38,218 nucleotides of DNA from Candidatus Thiosymbion oneisti (GCF_900092655.1 NZ_FLUY01000577.1:1-38218); one strand, 5' to 3'. Shown: positions 18,850-27,745, numbered from the stretch's first letter. Numbers and translations: made by a program. Notes: generated from the letters alone by a model not told the origin.

Positions 18850-21686
18850 TGGTCTTCGTTCTCATGGGGGTGCTGATCGTCAACTACTTCACGCGCGACA
18901 CGACCACGATGCGTGAGCATCTTTCGGCCCTAGAGCTCTCTGAATCCGAAGGGTTGATGCGTCTCGGACGTGTCCTCCGCAACGACCTCGCTCACCAAGA
19001 CATCGAAACCCACTGGAGCGGGGAATTCTTCGAGCCCCTGGATGCCGAGGTCGAAGTCAAACGTCGGGGGCGTATCATGCGCCGCACGGCCAGTCTGCTC
19101 GAGGCGATCACCAAGGAGCATGCGGCTTCCACCCTCTTGGTGCTGGGCGATCCAGGCTCCGGGAAGAGCGTTGCCCTGCGCAAGCTCGCGGGCGACCTTG
19201 TCGATGAAGTGGCGAAAACCAGGCGCCTACCCCTCTACATCAATCTACGTGACTGGCGGCCGAACCGCGTCTGGTCCCGAGAAGATCCACCGACCCCCGG
19301 CGATTTCGAGGAATTCCTGCTGTCCCATATAAGCGGCCGTGATCTCTTCGCCGATCGGTACCTGAATGAGCAGATCGGGGACCAAAGCAGGTTCGCTCAC
19401 CTCCTGGCCGACCGGAGGATCTTTCTGATCCTGGATTCCTTCGACGAGATCCCCCAGCTGCTCGATCAGAGCGAGGCATCCTGGCTCATCGATGCGCTTT
19501 CCGATGTCATCTATGGCTACATTGCCGGGGGCCACAATGGCCGGGGTATCCTCGCCTCTCGGTATTTTCGCAGGCCTAGCCTCAAATACCGGGCGGATGC
19601 GACGTTCGAAATCCGGCCATTTTCCGACGAGCAGCTTGCCAGCTCCCTCGAACGGCGCTCAGCCTTCGGGCCATCGCAGGTCTTGGCCCTTTTTAGAGAA
19701 CGACCCCACCTGATTCCGGCCCTGCGGAACCCTTTCATCGCAGGCTTAGTGCCGGGTTTCTCGAAGATCAATCCCGAGCGCCTTCCCGATTCGGAGCTGG
19801 ACCTCTTCGAGACCTACCTCGATGAGCGACTTGGGGAATGCATCCGTGGAGCACGCGGGTCCGGGGATACGCCGCGGTCGGACCTGAATCGCCTGACACA
19901 TGCCGCGACCGATATCGCGGTTACCCTGGTCGACAACTTCGGCTTGGAAGCACCCCTCGCGGAGCTGACCCAAGCCGTCGGTGCCCACACTGGAACCACC
20001 GCCGAGACCGCTGAGATCGCCGCCAGGACATTAAGATACGGTAGGGTCGTGCGTATCGGATCCGGCATCGACGCCAGCTTCTCCTTCGTACATCGGCGCT
20101 TCACGGAGTTCTTTCTCGCCAAGCACCTTCAAAACGATCACGATCGCTTACCTTTGGGGGACATACCCAATGACGGGCGCTGGCGTGAGGCCCTGACACT
20201 CTTCGCCGGGGTTGCACCTCCCGCGGAAGCCGAAGTGATCGCGAAATACTGCATAGAATACGCATGTCGTCTTCCGGCCGCTTCGCGCAATCCCACTTCG
20301 CACGACTTTCTCGCAGGCGTCCATGCCCTCCGGTTCCTGTCCGCCAGCTTCCGGGCAAGACGAGAGGTTCTCGCGCCGCACGACCCTCAACTCGTGAACA
20401 TTGTTCGGAACCTACTACGCCCCAGCACCCCTACCCTCGCGGCAAAGATCGGATCGGAAGCCATTGGGCTGCTGCCGAGCACCTCCCTGTCCAGGCTGGT
20501 ACCGAAGGCACTCGCCTTGCCAAGCGATTGGATCGGACAAACGGCCATCAGATCCTGTCGGCACTTGGCTGGCCTCAGTAAAAAGGTAGTGGGAAGTATT
20601 CGCGGATTTGTGATCAAGCTGCCTCAAAAGGATTTCAGCTTGAGGCATCGCGAGCTGAGATTCTCGCTCTCTTTAACGGAAAATCTGGCATCCGTCGCCC
20701 GGACAGTTCAGTTTCGCCGATTCGATACTCTGCTCGCACTCGGTGCGCCATTGCCATTGTTGGCAGTCGACGTAACGATGATTATTGCGGCAATAATTCT
20801 GTTTCTATTCACATTTTTTATTTTTAAATATTATTTTCTGTTCCTCATTGATATACATGGTTGGCTGAGAGCCAAATACAAGGAAAAAAAGCGAAAAACG
20901 GTCACTAATCGTAAAGCTATAGATCGCAAAATTCGCCATTGGATGCGGATGCTAATTCCCCCTTGGTTATATCGCTTACGCGGCGTAGTCAGGCTGCGCC
21001 AACAGATGCGACGACGACACATGGCAACCAGTTTGAATCGTAACTTCGATTGGGGGTCCACCTTAGTGTTCTTCCTGTGGCGTCTTCTGCTATTGGTAAT
21101 CGGTGCCTCAATTCTTGCTAAGGGTGACTCGAATTTCTGGTCATTTGCCCAGGTCTTGCTTCCCGATGAACTGCTGTACGCGGGATCGATAACAGGCATG
21201 ACGCTTGCTGTTCCCTGGTTCCATAGCTGGGTTGCAATTCGGAATATCGTTAAAAATCCACACCTCATTTACTTCCTGGTTATCCTTTTATTGCTTGTAG
21301 GACTCTCCGCTCTGTTAGTCTGGATAATCGACATCGTCATCAAGTTGTTACCATTCCTCACGCCCCTTATCTTTGGGGGCGGTACCCTGGTTTATTTGGG
21401 ATTCTTTGTTTGGTCTGCGGTCCGACTGATACGACAGTCGCGCCATGACGCCGTACAGCTTCGGAGTATAAAACCGAATCGATCATGGACGCGTGAGCAG
21501 ATCGCGGCGCAATTGTCGGCTTTCGAGTCGAGCAAAGGACGACTGAAATTTCTCTCCATGCTCGATGAACAGCGAGTCACACCGGAGGGAGAATGGCCGG
21601 AGCCCGGCATACCTAGCCTGAACAATACACAGCTTGACACGGTACTCGCCCAACTCGAAGAACGCTGGTTGGGCCTGAATGGTTGA
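18849..21686 (+). CDS. Membrane-embedded NACHT-type STAND NTPase
   Basis: The 945-residue protein has an N-terminal membrane helix (MVFVLMGVLIVNYF, 1-14), then about 80 residues with FEPLDAEVEVKRRGRIMRRT. The NACHT NTPase follows: Walker A GDPGSGKS (100-107), YINLRDWRP, Walker B RIFLILDSFDEIP (about 190-202) with the extra acidic residues of NACHT proteins, and a sensor-like ILASRYFRRP. A helical region to about 640 contains FSFVHRRFTEFFLAKHL, common after NACHT domains. The last 300 residues are AT-rich DNA and hold about six hydrophobic helices, ending in a soluble tail. No leucine-rich or tetratricopeptide repeats are apparent. Bacterial NACHT proteins include antiphage defence members (established), but a role here is inference. 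A longer frame opens at 18762; its extra 29 residues are unlike a natural N-terminus. Confidence 0.82.
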   Translation: MVFVLMGVLIVNYFTRDTTTMREHLSALELSESEGLMRLGRVLRNDLAHQDIETHWSGEFFEPLDAEVEVKRRGRIMRRTASLLEAITKEHAASTLLVLGDPGSGKSVALRKLAGDLVDEVAKTRRLPLYINLRDWRPNRVWSREDPPTPGDFEEFLLSHISGRDLFADRYLNEQIGDQSRFAHLLADRRIFLILDSFDEIPQLLDQSEASWLIDALSDVIYGYIAGGHNGRGILASRYFRRPSLKYRADATFEIRPFSDEQLASSLERRSAFGPSQVLALFRERPHLIPALRNPFIAGLVPGFSKINPERLPDSELDLFETYLDERLGECIRGARGSGDTPRSDLNRLTHAATDIAVTLVDNFGLEAPLAELTQAVGAHTGTTAETAEIAARTLRYGRVVRIGSGIDASFSFVHRRFTEFFLAKHLQNDHDRLPLGDIPNDGRWREALTLFAGVAPPAEAEVIAKYCIEYACRLPAASRNPTSHDFLAGVHALRFLSASFRARREVLAPHDPQLVNIVRNLLRPSTPTLAAKIGSEAIGLLPSTSLSRLVPKALALPSDWIGQTAIRSCRHLAGLSKKVVGSIRGFVIKLPQKDFSLRHRELRFSLSLTENLASVARTVQFRRFDTLLALGAPLPLLAVDVTMIIAAIILFLFTFFIFKYYFLFLIDIHGWLRAKYKEKKRKTVTNRKAIDRKIRHWMRMLIPPWLYRLRGVVRLRQQMRRRHMATSLNRNFDWGSTLVFFLWRLLLLVIGASILAKGDSNFWSFAQVLLPDELLYAGSITGMTLAVPWFHSWVAIRNIVKNPHLIYFLVILLLLVGLSALLVWIIDIVIKLLPFLTPLIFGGGTLVYLGFFVWSAVRLIRQSRHDAVQLRSIKPNRSWTREQIAAQLSAFESSKGRLKFLSMLDEQRVTPEGEWPEPGIPSLNNTQLDTVLAQLEERWLGLNG

Positions 21687-21759
21687 TTACAATCCATCCG
21701 GGACGCCATAAAGGGGCCATACAATTTTTCCCTCTTCCTCCCACCTGCGACAGGTAGGG

Positions 21760-21885
21760 GGTAGTGGTAAATTCATTAGTGTTAACGTAGAGAGATTCAT
21801 CTTTTTGATCCCCTCTCCCAGAGGGAGAGGGGGTATAGCGGCCAGTGCCGTTGGTCATGTTACAACTTAGATATTAACCACTACC
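21760..21885. mobile_element. 126-bp element with GGTAGTGG ends and 8-bp target duplication
   Basis: The element starts GGTAGTGGTAAATTCATTAG and ends ATATTAACCACTACC, giving inverted ends of about 12 bp. It is flanked by perfect 8-bp direct repeats, AGGTAGGG at 21752-21759 and 21886-21893. The interior includes a C/T-rich core (GATCCCCTCTCCCAGAGGGAGAGGGGGT) that folds back. A related copy in the opposite orientation is at 27762-27926 and a decayed one at about 2870-2987. No coding capacity. Confidence 0.85.
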
Positions 21886-21893
21886 AGGTAGGG

Positions 21894-22435
21894 AATCCTA
21901 CCCAGTTTTCCCATACTCAATATGATCCGGGCGATTCCGTGGTTAAGAATCACGGCTTCATCAAAACTAAGAAGCTGTTTGGTTAAAACGAATCCGAGCA
22001 TCGTGTTGCGTTATGCCACGTTCGACGCCGTGCCTGTCCGGGCGCGGTCCTGGGTTATTTGGCGTTGGCTGTGGGATCTGACGTGTTGGGTTACGGCGCG
22101 TTCGGCCCTGTCGCTGTGCTTCAGGACCGGGCAGCGCGCCTAACCCAACCTACACCCAAAGCGAGGTCCACGCGGGCAGGCTGCGCGGGGGGTAATGTAG
22201 GTGTAGGTTGCGTTGAGACGCAGGCACTCACCTGGATGTCGATCAACGAGCCGTTGGGCGTCGAAACGCAACACGCCAAATCCTTCAGACAACGCCAAAC
22301 AATTCAGCCCGCATAGGGCGGATAAGCTTACGCCATCCGCCGTATGCCAGCTATCTCTGTCGCCCTAGCCTGACCTGACCTACGACGGGCTACCTGTATA
22401 ATTACCACGTCCCACGGAAAAACCTGCACCACAAT
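21894..22435. repeat. Dispersed TAACCCAACCTAC repeats between NACHT and glycosyltransferase genes
   Basis: I see no gene here. 21969-21985 (AAGAAGCTGTTTGGTTAAAA-like) recurs at 31215-31235. 22085-22153 is bounded by TTGGGTTACGGCG and CGCCTAACCCAACCTAC, resembling the 77-bp repeat family. 22199-22280 carries a GTAGGTTGCGTTGA...CGCAACACGCC inverted pair related to 31275-31350. 22290-22320 has the CGCCAAACAATTCAG motif. Confidence 0.6.
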
Positions 22436-22639
22436 ATGTCCCTCCGGACACTTCAGGAATGGTACGCACGGCAGCCCCAACTTTTCAAAAAAAATCCTCG
22501 TAATCATCCGGGACCTGACAGCCAACGAAATATCAGTAGTCCCGTGCTCTCGGGTACGATCGACCCACCTCGCTTACCGAAATATTCACGTGCAACGGGT
22601 ATAATCACCCCTAGCGGCGCTACTGGAAAGGTGGACGAC

Positions 22640-23614
22640 TTGAACGAGACGCAGCATAAGACTACCGGTGCCGAGCTTTCGGTGGTCATCCCCGTCTCCA
22701 ACCAGGAGGCGGTGTTGACAAAGCTGTTCGACCGTCTCTACCCGGTGCTCGATGGTCTCGGTATCGCCTATGAGGTCGTGTTTGTCGACGCCGGCAGCCG
22801 CGATCGCTCCGCGACCTTGCTGCGCCAGCAGTACAAGCTGCGCCCGGATGTCACTCAAGTGCTTCTGCTGCGCGGTAACGCGGGCCGACCTGCGGCCGTC
22901 ATGGCGGGCGTCGAGGTCTCCGGCGGCGACCGGCTGGTGACCTTGGACGCGGACCCGCGCCATCCCCCCGAAGCGATACCTTGGCTCCTGGCCGAGATGG
23001 ACCGAGGGCACGACTATGTGGGCAGCTTTCGCCGTCGGTATCAGGACAGCAGATGGCGGGCCTTGGTGTCCAAGGCCATGAATCGCTTGCGGGAGCGGGT
23101 GACCCGGATCCGGATGACGGATCCGGGCTGCATGCCGTGCGCCTATGACCGAGCGATCGTGGATGCGATCCGGACTGCCGACGAGCTACTCACCCCGGGC
23201 CTGGCCTATATCTATGCCGCCAATCCCACCGAGATCGGGGTCGAAAACACTCAGCAGGCGACAGGCAAACCCAAATACCCCCTTTATGAGTCCATCCATC
23301 CCAACCTGGATCTCATGACCGGCTTCTCGTTGATCCCCTTGCAGCTCTTCTCCCTGGCAGGTATCGGGATCGCTCTGGTTTCCTTTGTCCTTGCCGTCTT
23401 ACTGGCCCTTCGGCGTCTCGTCATCGGACCCGAGGCCGAGGGTGTATTCACCCTGTTCAGCGTCCTCTTCTTCCTGGTGGGCATGATCCTGTTCGGTATC
23501 GGTTTAGTGGGTGAGTATGTGAGACGTCTCTGCGAGCAGTCCCGCAGCCGGCCGAACTTCCCTGTGCGGGAGCATCTGCACCCGCGGTCGGGGCCGGCGC
23601 AGCCCGAGGTGTGA
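22640..23614 (+). CDS. Family 2 glycosyltransferase, ArnC/GtrB/DPM-like
   Basis: Members transfer a sugar from a nucleotide donor to undecaprenyl or dolichyl phosphate at the cytoplasmic membrane face. The GT-A domain has LSVVIPVSNQEAVL, VVFVDAGSRDRSA and the metal-binding LVTLDADPRHPP. Two C-terminal membrane helices are near residues 232-258 and 272-292 (GIALVSFVLAVLLAL and VLFFLVGMILFGIGLVGEYV), followed by a basic tail. I choose the TTG at 22640 because AAGGTGG lies five bases upstream, and 324 residues is the usual size. The frame stays open to 22436, but the added residues look non-coding. GTG at 22631 is an alternative. The donor sugar cannot be read from sequence. No lipid A or O-antigen genes are adjacent. 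Confidence 0.85.
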   Translation: MNETQHKTTGAELSVVIPVSNQEAVLTKLFDRLYPVLDGLGIAYEVVFVDAGSRDRSATLLRQQYKLRPDVTQVLLLRGNAGRPAAVMAGVEVSGGDRLVTLDADPRHPPEAIPWLLAEMDRGHDYVGSFRRRYQDSRWRALVSKAMNRLRERVTRIRMTDPGCMPCAYDRAIVDAIRTADELLTPGLAYIYAANPTEIGVENTQQATGKPKYPLYESIHPNLDLMTGFSLIPLQLFSLAGIGIALVSFVLAVLLALRRLVIGPEAEGVFTLFSVLFFLVGMILFGIGLVGEYVRRLCEQSRSRPNFPVREHLHPRSGPAQPEV

Positions 23615-23635
23615 TCTATCGGCCCTAATCCGGGG

Positions 23636-23974
23636 TGGGAGATCGGAGCGGTCAGGGAGGTAACGAAGCGGCTGCAGCCTTACGATGTAAAGGACCATCA
23701 AAAGCGTTACCGGGCAAGTCCGGGAGGCCAGGTTTTGATCCCCGAAACGAACGGCAAGCAGCGTTCGTTTGGCATTCCCACGATCCGAGACCGGGTGGTC
23801 GGGACGGCAGCGAGCCTGGTACCGGCGCCGATCATCGAGGCCGATCGACAACCGGAGCAATATGCCTACCGAGAGGGGCGCAATGCGCAGCGAGCGGTAC
23901 GCCAAATCCACAAGCTGCTGAACACCGGCGACACGGACTTTTCTTTGGTTGTTGAAGTGTGCGCCAGGCGCTAG
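23636..23974 (+). pseudogene. Group II intron reverse-transcriptase fragment
   Basis: An uninterrupted frame reads VTKRLQPYDVKDHQKRYRAS, then PETNGKQRSFGIPTIRDRVV and EADRQPEQYAYREGRNAQRA. These match the early RT domain of LtrA-type proteins (PNGK.RPLGIPT.RDR and QPEQYAYRPGR). The match ends at about LLNTGDTDF; the catalytic YADD box, maturase and endonuclease domains are absent. No natural start codon or upstream intron RNA is visible. It is a short relic between the glycosyltransferase and TAXI genes and should be inactive. Confidence 0.85.
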
Positions 23975-24073
23975 AGTGGAGTGTCAGGTTATACGGTCGG
24001 TATCGGTGCCGATGCTTGAACGACTGCCGATCGCCGAGTAAATCGCAAACATCACCCACCACAGGAGCGCCTC

Positions 24074-25045
24074 ATGAAGCTGAGCTTGAGAATGATCCTT
24101 ACCGCAAGTGCCGTCCTGCTGGCCTGCACGCTCGCCATCCCCTCCGTCGGCCTTGCCGCTGAACGCATCGTGTTCGGCGGCGGCCCCGCGGGCGGCACCT
24201 TCCAGATCGTCGCCAACTCCATTCAGACCTATGGGCCCGTCAAGGCAGCCAAGGACTATCGGGTCAAGGCCCAGTCCTCCGCCGGATCGGTCGAGAACCT
24301 GCGCAAGGTAAACGCCGGTAAGATGCAGTTCGGCGTCGTCTACTCCGGACACCTGTATCTCGGTCGCGAAGGCAAGTTGAAGAACGACGGGAGAAAATAC
24401 GAAGACGTACTGGCAGTAGCTTATCTCTACGGGGCCCCCGCCCAGTTGGTCGTGCGCAAGGACTCCGGAATAACCCGCGTGCAGGACTTGAAAGGGAAAA
24501 AGGTCGGCGTGGGCAACGCAGGCTCGGGCGCCTTCGCCAACTGTGAGCTCTTCTTCGCCCACTTAGGTGTCTGGGACAAGATCGAGCGCAACGCCATGGG
24601 CTATAACGACGCCGCCAATGCCTTCGGGAACAAGCAGCTCGATGCCTTTTGGCTGTTTACCGCTTTTCCTTCCGGCGCCGTGATGATGGCCGCCCGGACC
24701 AACGCTATCGATCTCGTCGATCTCAACAAGGACGCGGCCGAGAGCGGCTTCTATGAGAAATATCCCTACTTTACCCAGGTCGAGATCCCGGCAGGAATCT
24801 ACCAGGGCGTTGACGAAGGTGTTGCTTCCTTCCAGGACTCGGCTCTGTGGGTCGCCAATGCCGAAGTCTCGGATGAGATCGTTTACGATCTGCTGTCCAA
24901 GCTCTATACGGACGAAGGGCTCGCCTATATGGCCGGCCAGAAAAAGACCTTCAAAGAGATGGGCGTAAAAACCGGCATCAAGGGCATCGTTACCCCCCTG
25001 CATCCGGGTGCCGAGAAGTTCTGGAAGGAGAAAGGATTGCTCTGA
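24074..25045 (+). CDS. TAXI-family TRAP transporter substrate-binding protein
   Basis: The 323-residue periplasmic protein belongs to the TAXI (TRAP-associated extracytoplasmic immunogenic) group. A signal peptide is clear (MKLSLRMILTASAVLLACTL to VGLAAE, cleavage near 28). Family hallmarks follow: FGGGPAGGTFQIVANSI near the N-terminus, AQSSAGSVENLRKVNAGKMQ, and the DLKGKKVGVGNAGSGAFANC segment. The substrate is unknown; some relatives bind glutamate or other dicarboxylates. The fused TRAP permease that normally accompanies such proteins is not in the window, so the partner must be elsewhere or the protein acts otherwise. CAGGAGCG precedes the ATG at a good distance. The next gene starts 121 bases downstream. 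Confidence 0.92.
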   Translation: MKLSLRMILTASAVLLACTLAIPSVGLAAERIVFGGGPAGGTFQIVANSIQTYGPVKAAKDYRVKAQSSAGSVENLRKVNAGKMQFGVVYSGHLYLGREGKLKNDGRKYEDVLAVAYLYGAPAQLVVRKDSGITRVQDLKGKKVGVGNAGSGAFANCELFFAHLGVWDKIERNAMGYNDAANAFGNKQLDAFWLFTAFPSGAVMMAARTNAIDLVDLNKDAAESGFYEKYPYFTQVEIPAGIYQGVDEGVASFQDSALWVANAEVSDEIVYDLLSKLYTDEGLAYMAGQKKTFKEMGVKTGIKGIVTPLHPGAEKFWKEKGLL

Positions 25046-25166
25046 AGATGCAGCGGACCATACTATACTCCTAGCCGAGATAGGATCGACACGGCGCCAC
25101 CATACGCTGGGGCCGTAGATTTCCCTGATGAGGACTAACGGAACAAAACGGAGAGGTAATCAGTCC

Positions 25167-25898
25167 ATGTGCAACATCAAACTCAAGGTCAGTCTGCTCT
25201 CCCTGCTCGTGGTAAGCCTGGCAGCGTTCGACGCGTGGGCGGAGGGGAGCTATCTCGACCGGAACGCCTCGCGTGCGCAGGTATTGAAGGCCCTGAAGAA
25301 TACCCGTTCGATCAGCAAGGCGCCCACTCGGCGCGCGCATTCAAAATCTTCCCGCACCTCTTCGAGATCCTCCCGCACTGCTTCGAGGTCCTCCCGGGTC
25401 TCTGCCAGGTCTTCTCGCGTCTCTGCAAAGGGCTCGAAATCCAAGCGCGTACGACAGATAGTCCGGGAACCCCTGCCTACCTCCGAGGGCAACCCGAACG
25501 CCGGACCGGTCTCCTTTCGCCTCCAGTTCCGGATCAACTCGGCCCAACTGGATCCGAAGACGATCCCCTTCCTGGATACGATCGGGGAGCTGTTGCATCG
25601 CGAGGAGTTGAAGGGATATTCGTTCGTGGTCGAGGGACATACGGATGCCTCAGGGTCCGAAATATACAATCGTGACCTGTCGCAACGACGGGCCGAGGCG
25701 GTGCGCAACTACCTGGTGGAAAAGCACGGTGTCGATGGGGAACGTTTGACGATTCGCGGTTGGGGCGAATCCCGACTGATGAACGGAACCAACCCCTATG
25801 ATGCCGTCAACCGCCGGGTGACCTTCTCGGCCCCGGAGGAAATCGAGGCGGAGCGTTCCGTCTCCAAGGCGATACCCGCCGCGCCTGAAGGCTCTTAA
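25167..25898 (+). CDS. OmpA-like peptidoglycan-binding outer-membrane protein
   Basis: From the ATG at 25167 (GGAGAGG upstream) the protein has 243 residues. A signal peptide (MCNIKLKVSLLSLLVVSLAA to AWA-EG) is followed by an Arg/Ser-rich stretch at about 50-100 made of short SSR.S repeats. The C-terminal OmpA domain starts near residue 115: VSFRLQFRINSAQLDP, VVEGHTDASGSEIYNRDLSQ, RRAEAVRNYL, GWGESRLMNG, and NRRVTF. The domain binds the diaminopimelate of peptidoglycan (established). No beta-barrel precedes it, so it is probably a periplasmic tether. It lies 107 bases before a TpsB-type transporter in the same direction, which suggests a shared role. Another ATG at 25128 would place 13 extra residues before the signal peptide. 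Confidence 0.88.
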   Translation: MCNIKLKVSLLSLLVVSLAAFDAWAEGSYLDRNASRAQVLKALKNTRSISKAPTRRAHSKSSRTSSRSSRTASRSSRVSARSSRVSAKGSKSKRVRQIVREPLPTSEGNPNAGPVSFRLQFRINSAQLDPKTIPFLDTIGELLHREELKGYSFVVEGHTDASGSEIYNRDLSQRRAEAVRNYLVEKHGVDGERLTIRGWGESRLMNGTNPYDAVNRRVTFSAPEEIEAERSVSKAIPAAPEGS

Positions 25899-25919
25899 GA
25901 ACAAACTGAAATGATGGAC

Positions 25920-25947
25920 GGGTGGTGGGTCTTGGTTCTCACCACCC
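25920..25947 (+). terminator. Possible hairpin terminator after the OmpA-like gene
   Basis: GGGTGGTG pairs with CACCACCC across a 12-base loop, then CTCTCTAT follows. The T-tract is weak, so termination may be partial and the downstream tpsB-like gene could still be read through. Confidence 0.45.
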
Positions 25948-26005
25948 CTCTCTATACGTGGAATAATGACGGACGATTGTTCGGGCGAGTCGGGAGAGAC
26001 GAGCT

Positions 26006-27745
26006 ATGGAGTTTTTCAAAAGGGGGGGTCGGTACCTTGCCGTTTACGGACTGCTGACCCTAGGTTTGCTTGATACGGCCCTGGCTCAAACCCAGCCTGC
26101 GGCGCCGCGTCTTCCGCTCCGATCCGGTGAGCCCGATGTCCGGGTGCACACGCTGGAGGGGAATCGCCCGGTCCTACCCCGGAGCGGCCCGGCCGTCCCC
26201 CCGGGTCATGAGTCATTCGCGCCGAGCGGTGCGGAGCAGATCCGCTTCAAGCTCCACAACATCGATGTTAAGGGTGCTACCGTCTATTCCCCCGAGGAGC
26301 TGCAAACGGTCTTCAGCAGCCGTTACGGCACGGTCGTGTCGCTGGCTGAAATCTATGTCCTGGCCGGTGAGATCCAACGCCGTTATCGGGATGCCGGTTA
26401 TTTTCTCTCGCAGGTCATCGTGCCTCCCCAGCGCATCGTCGGCGGGCGCATGTACGTGGAGGTACTGGAGGGATATATCGACAGCGTCGTGATCGAAGGC
26501 GCGGTCGGGCCCGTCGAGCGGTTGATCAAGGGCTACCTCGAGCATGTCACCATGGAGCGCCCGCTCAGGTTGAGCACCCTGGAGCGGGGTCTGCTGCTGG
26601 CCAACGACCTGCCGGGTATCGAGGCCAAAGGGGTGCTCCAGGCCTCCGAGGCCGCCGTCGGCGCCTCCCAGCTGGTGGTGATTGCCGGCCGCAAGCGGTT
26701 CGATGGCTTGGTGCTGCTCGACAACCTCGGCAGCACCTTCACCGGCCAGTGGGAGGTCGCGGTCCGCGCCGGCACCAACTCCTTCACCCGCTTTGGGGAG
26801 AATATCGGCATTACCGGTCTGGTCAGCGATCCGGACAAGGGTTTCGGGGGCAACCGCAAGAACCAGCGCGTCGGCATGCTCACCAGTTCGCTGCGGATCG
26901 GCGATCGCGGCACCTACCTGTCCGGCTTCCTGTCTTACGGCGATTCCAACCCCGGTGACTTTCTCTCCGAATTCGATTACGACTCCACCAAGCTCCTGGC
27001 CAACCTCAAGGTCGTCCACCCGATCATTCGCACCCGGTCACACAACCTCTTTGTCGAAGGCGGCTTCGACTTCATCGACAGCAAGACGGATATCTTCGGC
27101 AACCTATCCTTCATCGAAGACCATCTGCGGGTACTCAGCCTGGCGGTGGCCTATGATTTTCGGGATCCCTGGGGTGGCTCGACCTACTTGAACCTGGGTG
27201 TGCGCCAAGGACTCTCGGGATTCGGATCCACCGACGCCGGGGATCCCATGGCATCCCGATTCGATGCCGACGGTAAGTTCACCAGTATGCAATTGACCGC
27301 ATCGCGGTTGCAGACCCTCACCGACACCCTCGCCCTCTATGCCCTGGTCAAGGCCCAGTATGCGTTTGATCCGGTCCTCGCCGACGAAGAGTTCAACCTG
27401 GGCAGCATCGATTTCGGCCGTGGCTATGACCCCAAGGAGCTGAGTGGTGACGACGGCATCGGCACCACCCTCGAGCTCCAGTACACCAGGTCCTCACCCT
27501 GGTCATTCCTGGAGCGGTACCAGCTCTTCGGCTTTTATGATTTCGGCGCGGTGCGGCAAAAGTCCAACCATTTGCTCCCGTCCAGCGAAAGCTCACTGGC
27601 CTCGTCCGGCGTCGGGCTCCGCACTTGGCTCACCCGAGGTCTATCCCTTGAGCTGCAAGTCGCCAAACCTTTGACACGCCGGAGCCAGCGGGCCGATGAC
27701 AGCAAAGACCCCGAATTTTTACTGCGGGCGATTGCACGCTTTTAG
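26006..27745 (+). CDS. TpsB/ShlB/FhaC-type outer-membrane transporter
   Basis: TpsB proteins are 16-strand outer-membrane barrels that export a large TpsA partner (two-partner secretion). The 579-residue product has a signal peptide (to about LAQTQPA). A POTRA region covers about residues 75-165 (FKLHNIDVKGATVYSPEELQ, EIQRRYRDAGYFLSQVIVPP, YVEVLEGYIDSVVIEG). Beta-barrel sequence follows to a C-terminal Phe (LLRAIARF), the usual assembly signal. GGGAGAG precedes the ATG. No TpsA-like gene (large, haemagglutination-activity domain) lies nearby, so its cargo is unknown; the beta-helix protein at 456 has a Sec signal but lacks a visible TPS domain. The TAG stop falls inside a TTAGGTATTGTTGACATTTA repeat end. 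Confidence 0.92.
   Translation: MEFFKRGGRYLAVYGLLTLGLLDTALAQTQPAAPRLPLRSGEPDVRVHTLEGNRPVLPRSGPAVPPGHESFAPSGAEQIRFKLHNIDVKGATVYSPEELQTVFSSRYGTVVSLAEIYVLAGEIQRRYRDAGYFLSQVIVPPQRIVGGRMYVEVLEGYIDSVVIEGAVGPVERLIKGYLEHVTMERPLRLSTLERGLLLANDLPGIEAKGVLQASEAAVGASQLVVIAGRKRFDGLVLLDNLGSTFTGQWEVAVRAGTNSFTRFGENIGITGLVSDPDKGFGGNRKNQRVGMLTSSLRIGDRGTYLSGFLSYGDSNPGDFLSEFDYDSTKLLANLKVVHPIIRTRSHNLFVEGGFDFIDSKTDIFGNLSFIEDHLRVLSLAVAYDFRDPWGGSTYLNLGVRQGLSGFGSTDAGDPMASRFDADGKFTSMQLTASRLQTLTDTLALYALVKAQYAFDPVLADEEFNLGSIDFGRGYDPKELSGDDGIGTTLELQYTRSSPWSFLERYQLFGFYDFGAVRQKSNHLLPSSESSLASSGVGLRTWLTRGLSLELQVAKPLTRRSQRADDSKDPEFLLRAIARF

Noticed and set aside
26213-27019. A 268-codon minus-strand frame
   Set aside because: It is antisense to the TpsB-like gene, which has a signal peptide, POTRA region and C-terminal Phe.
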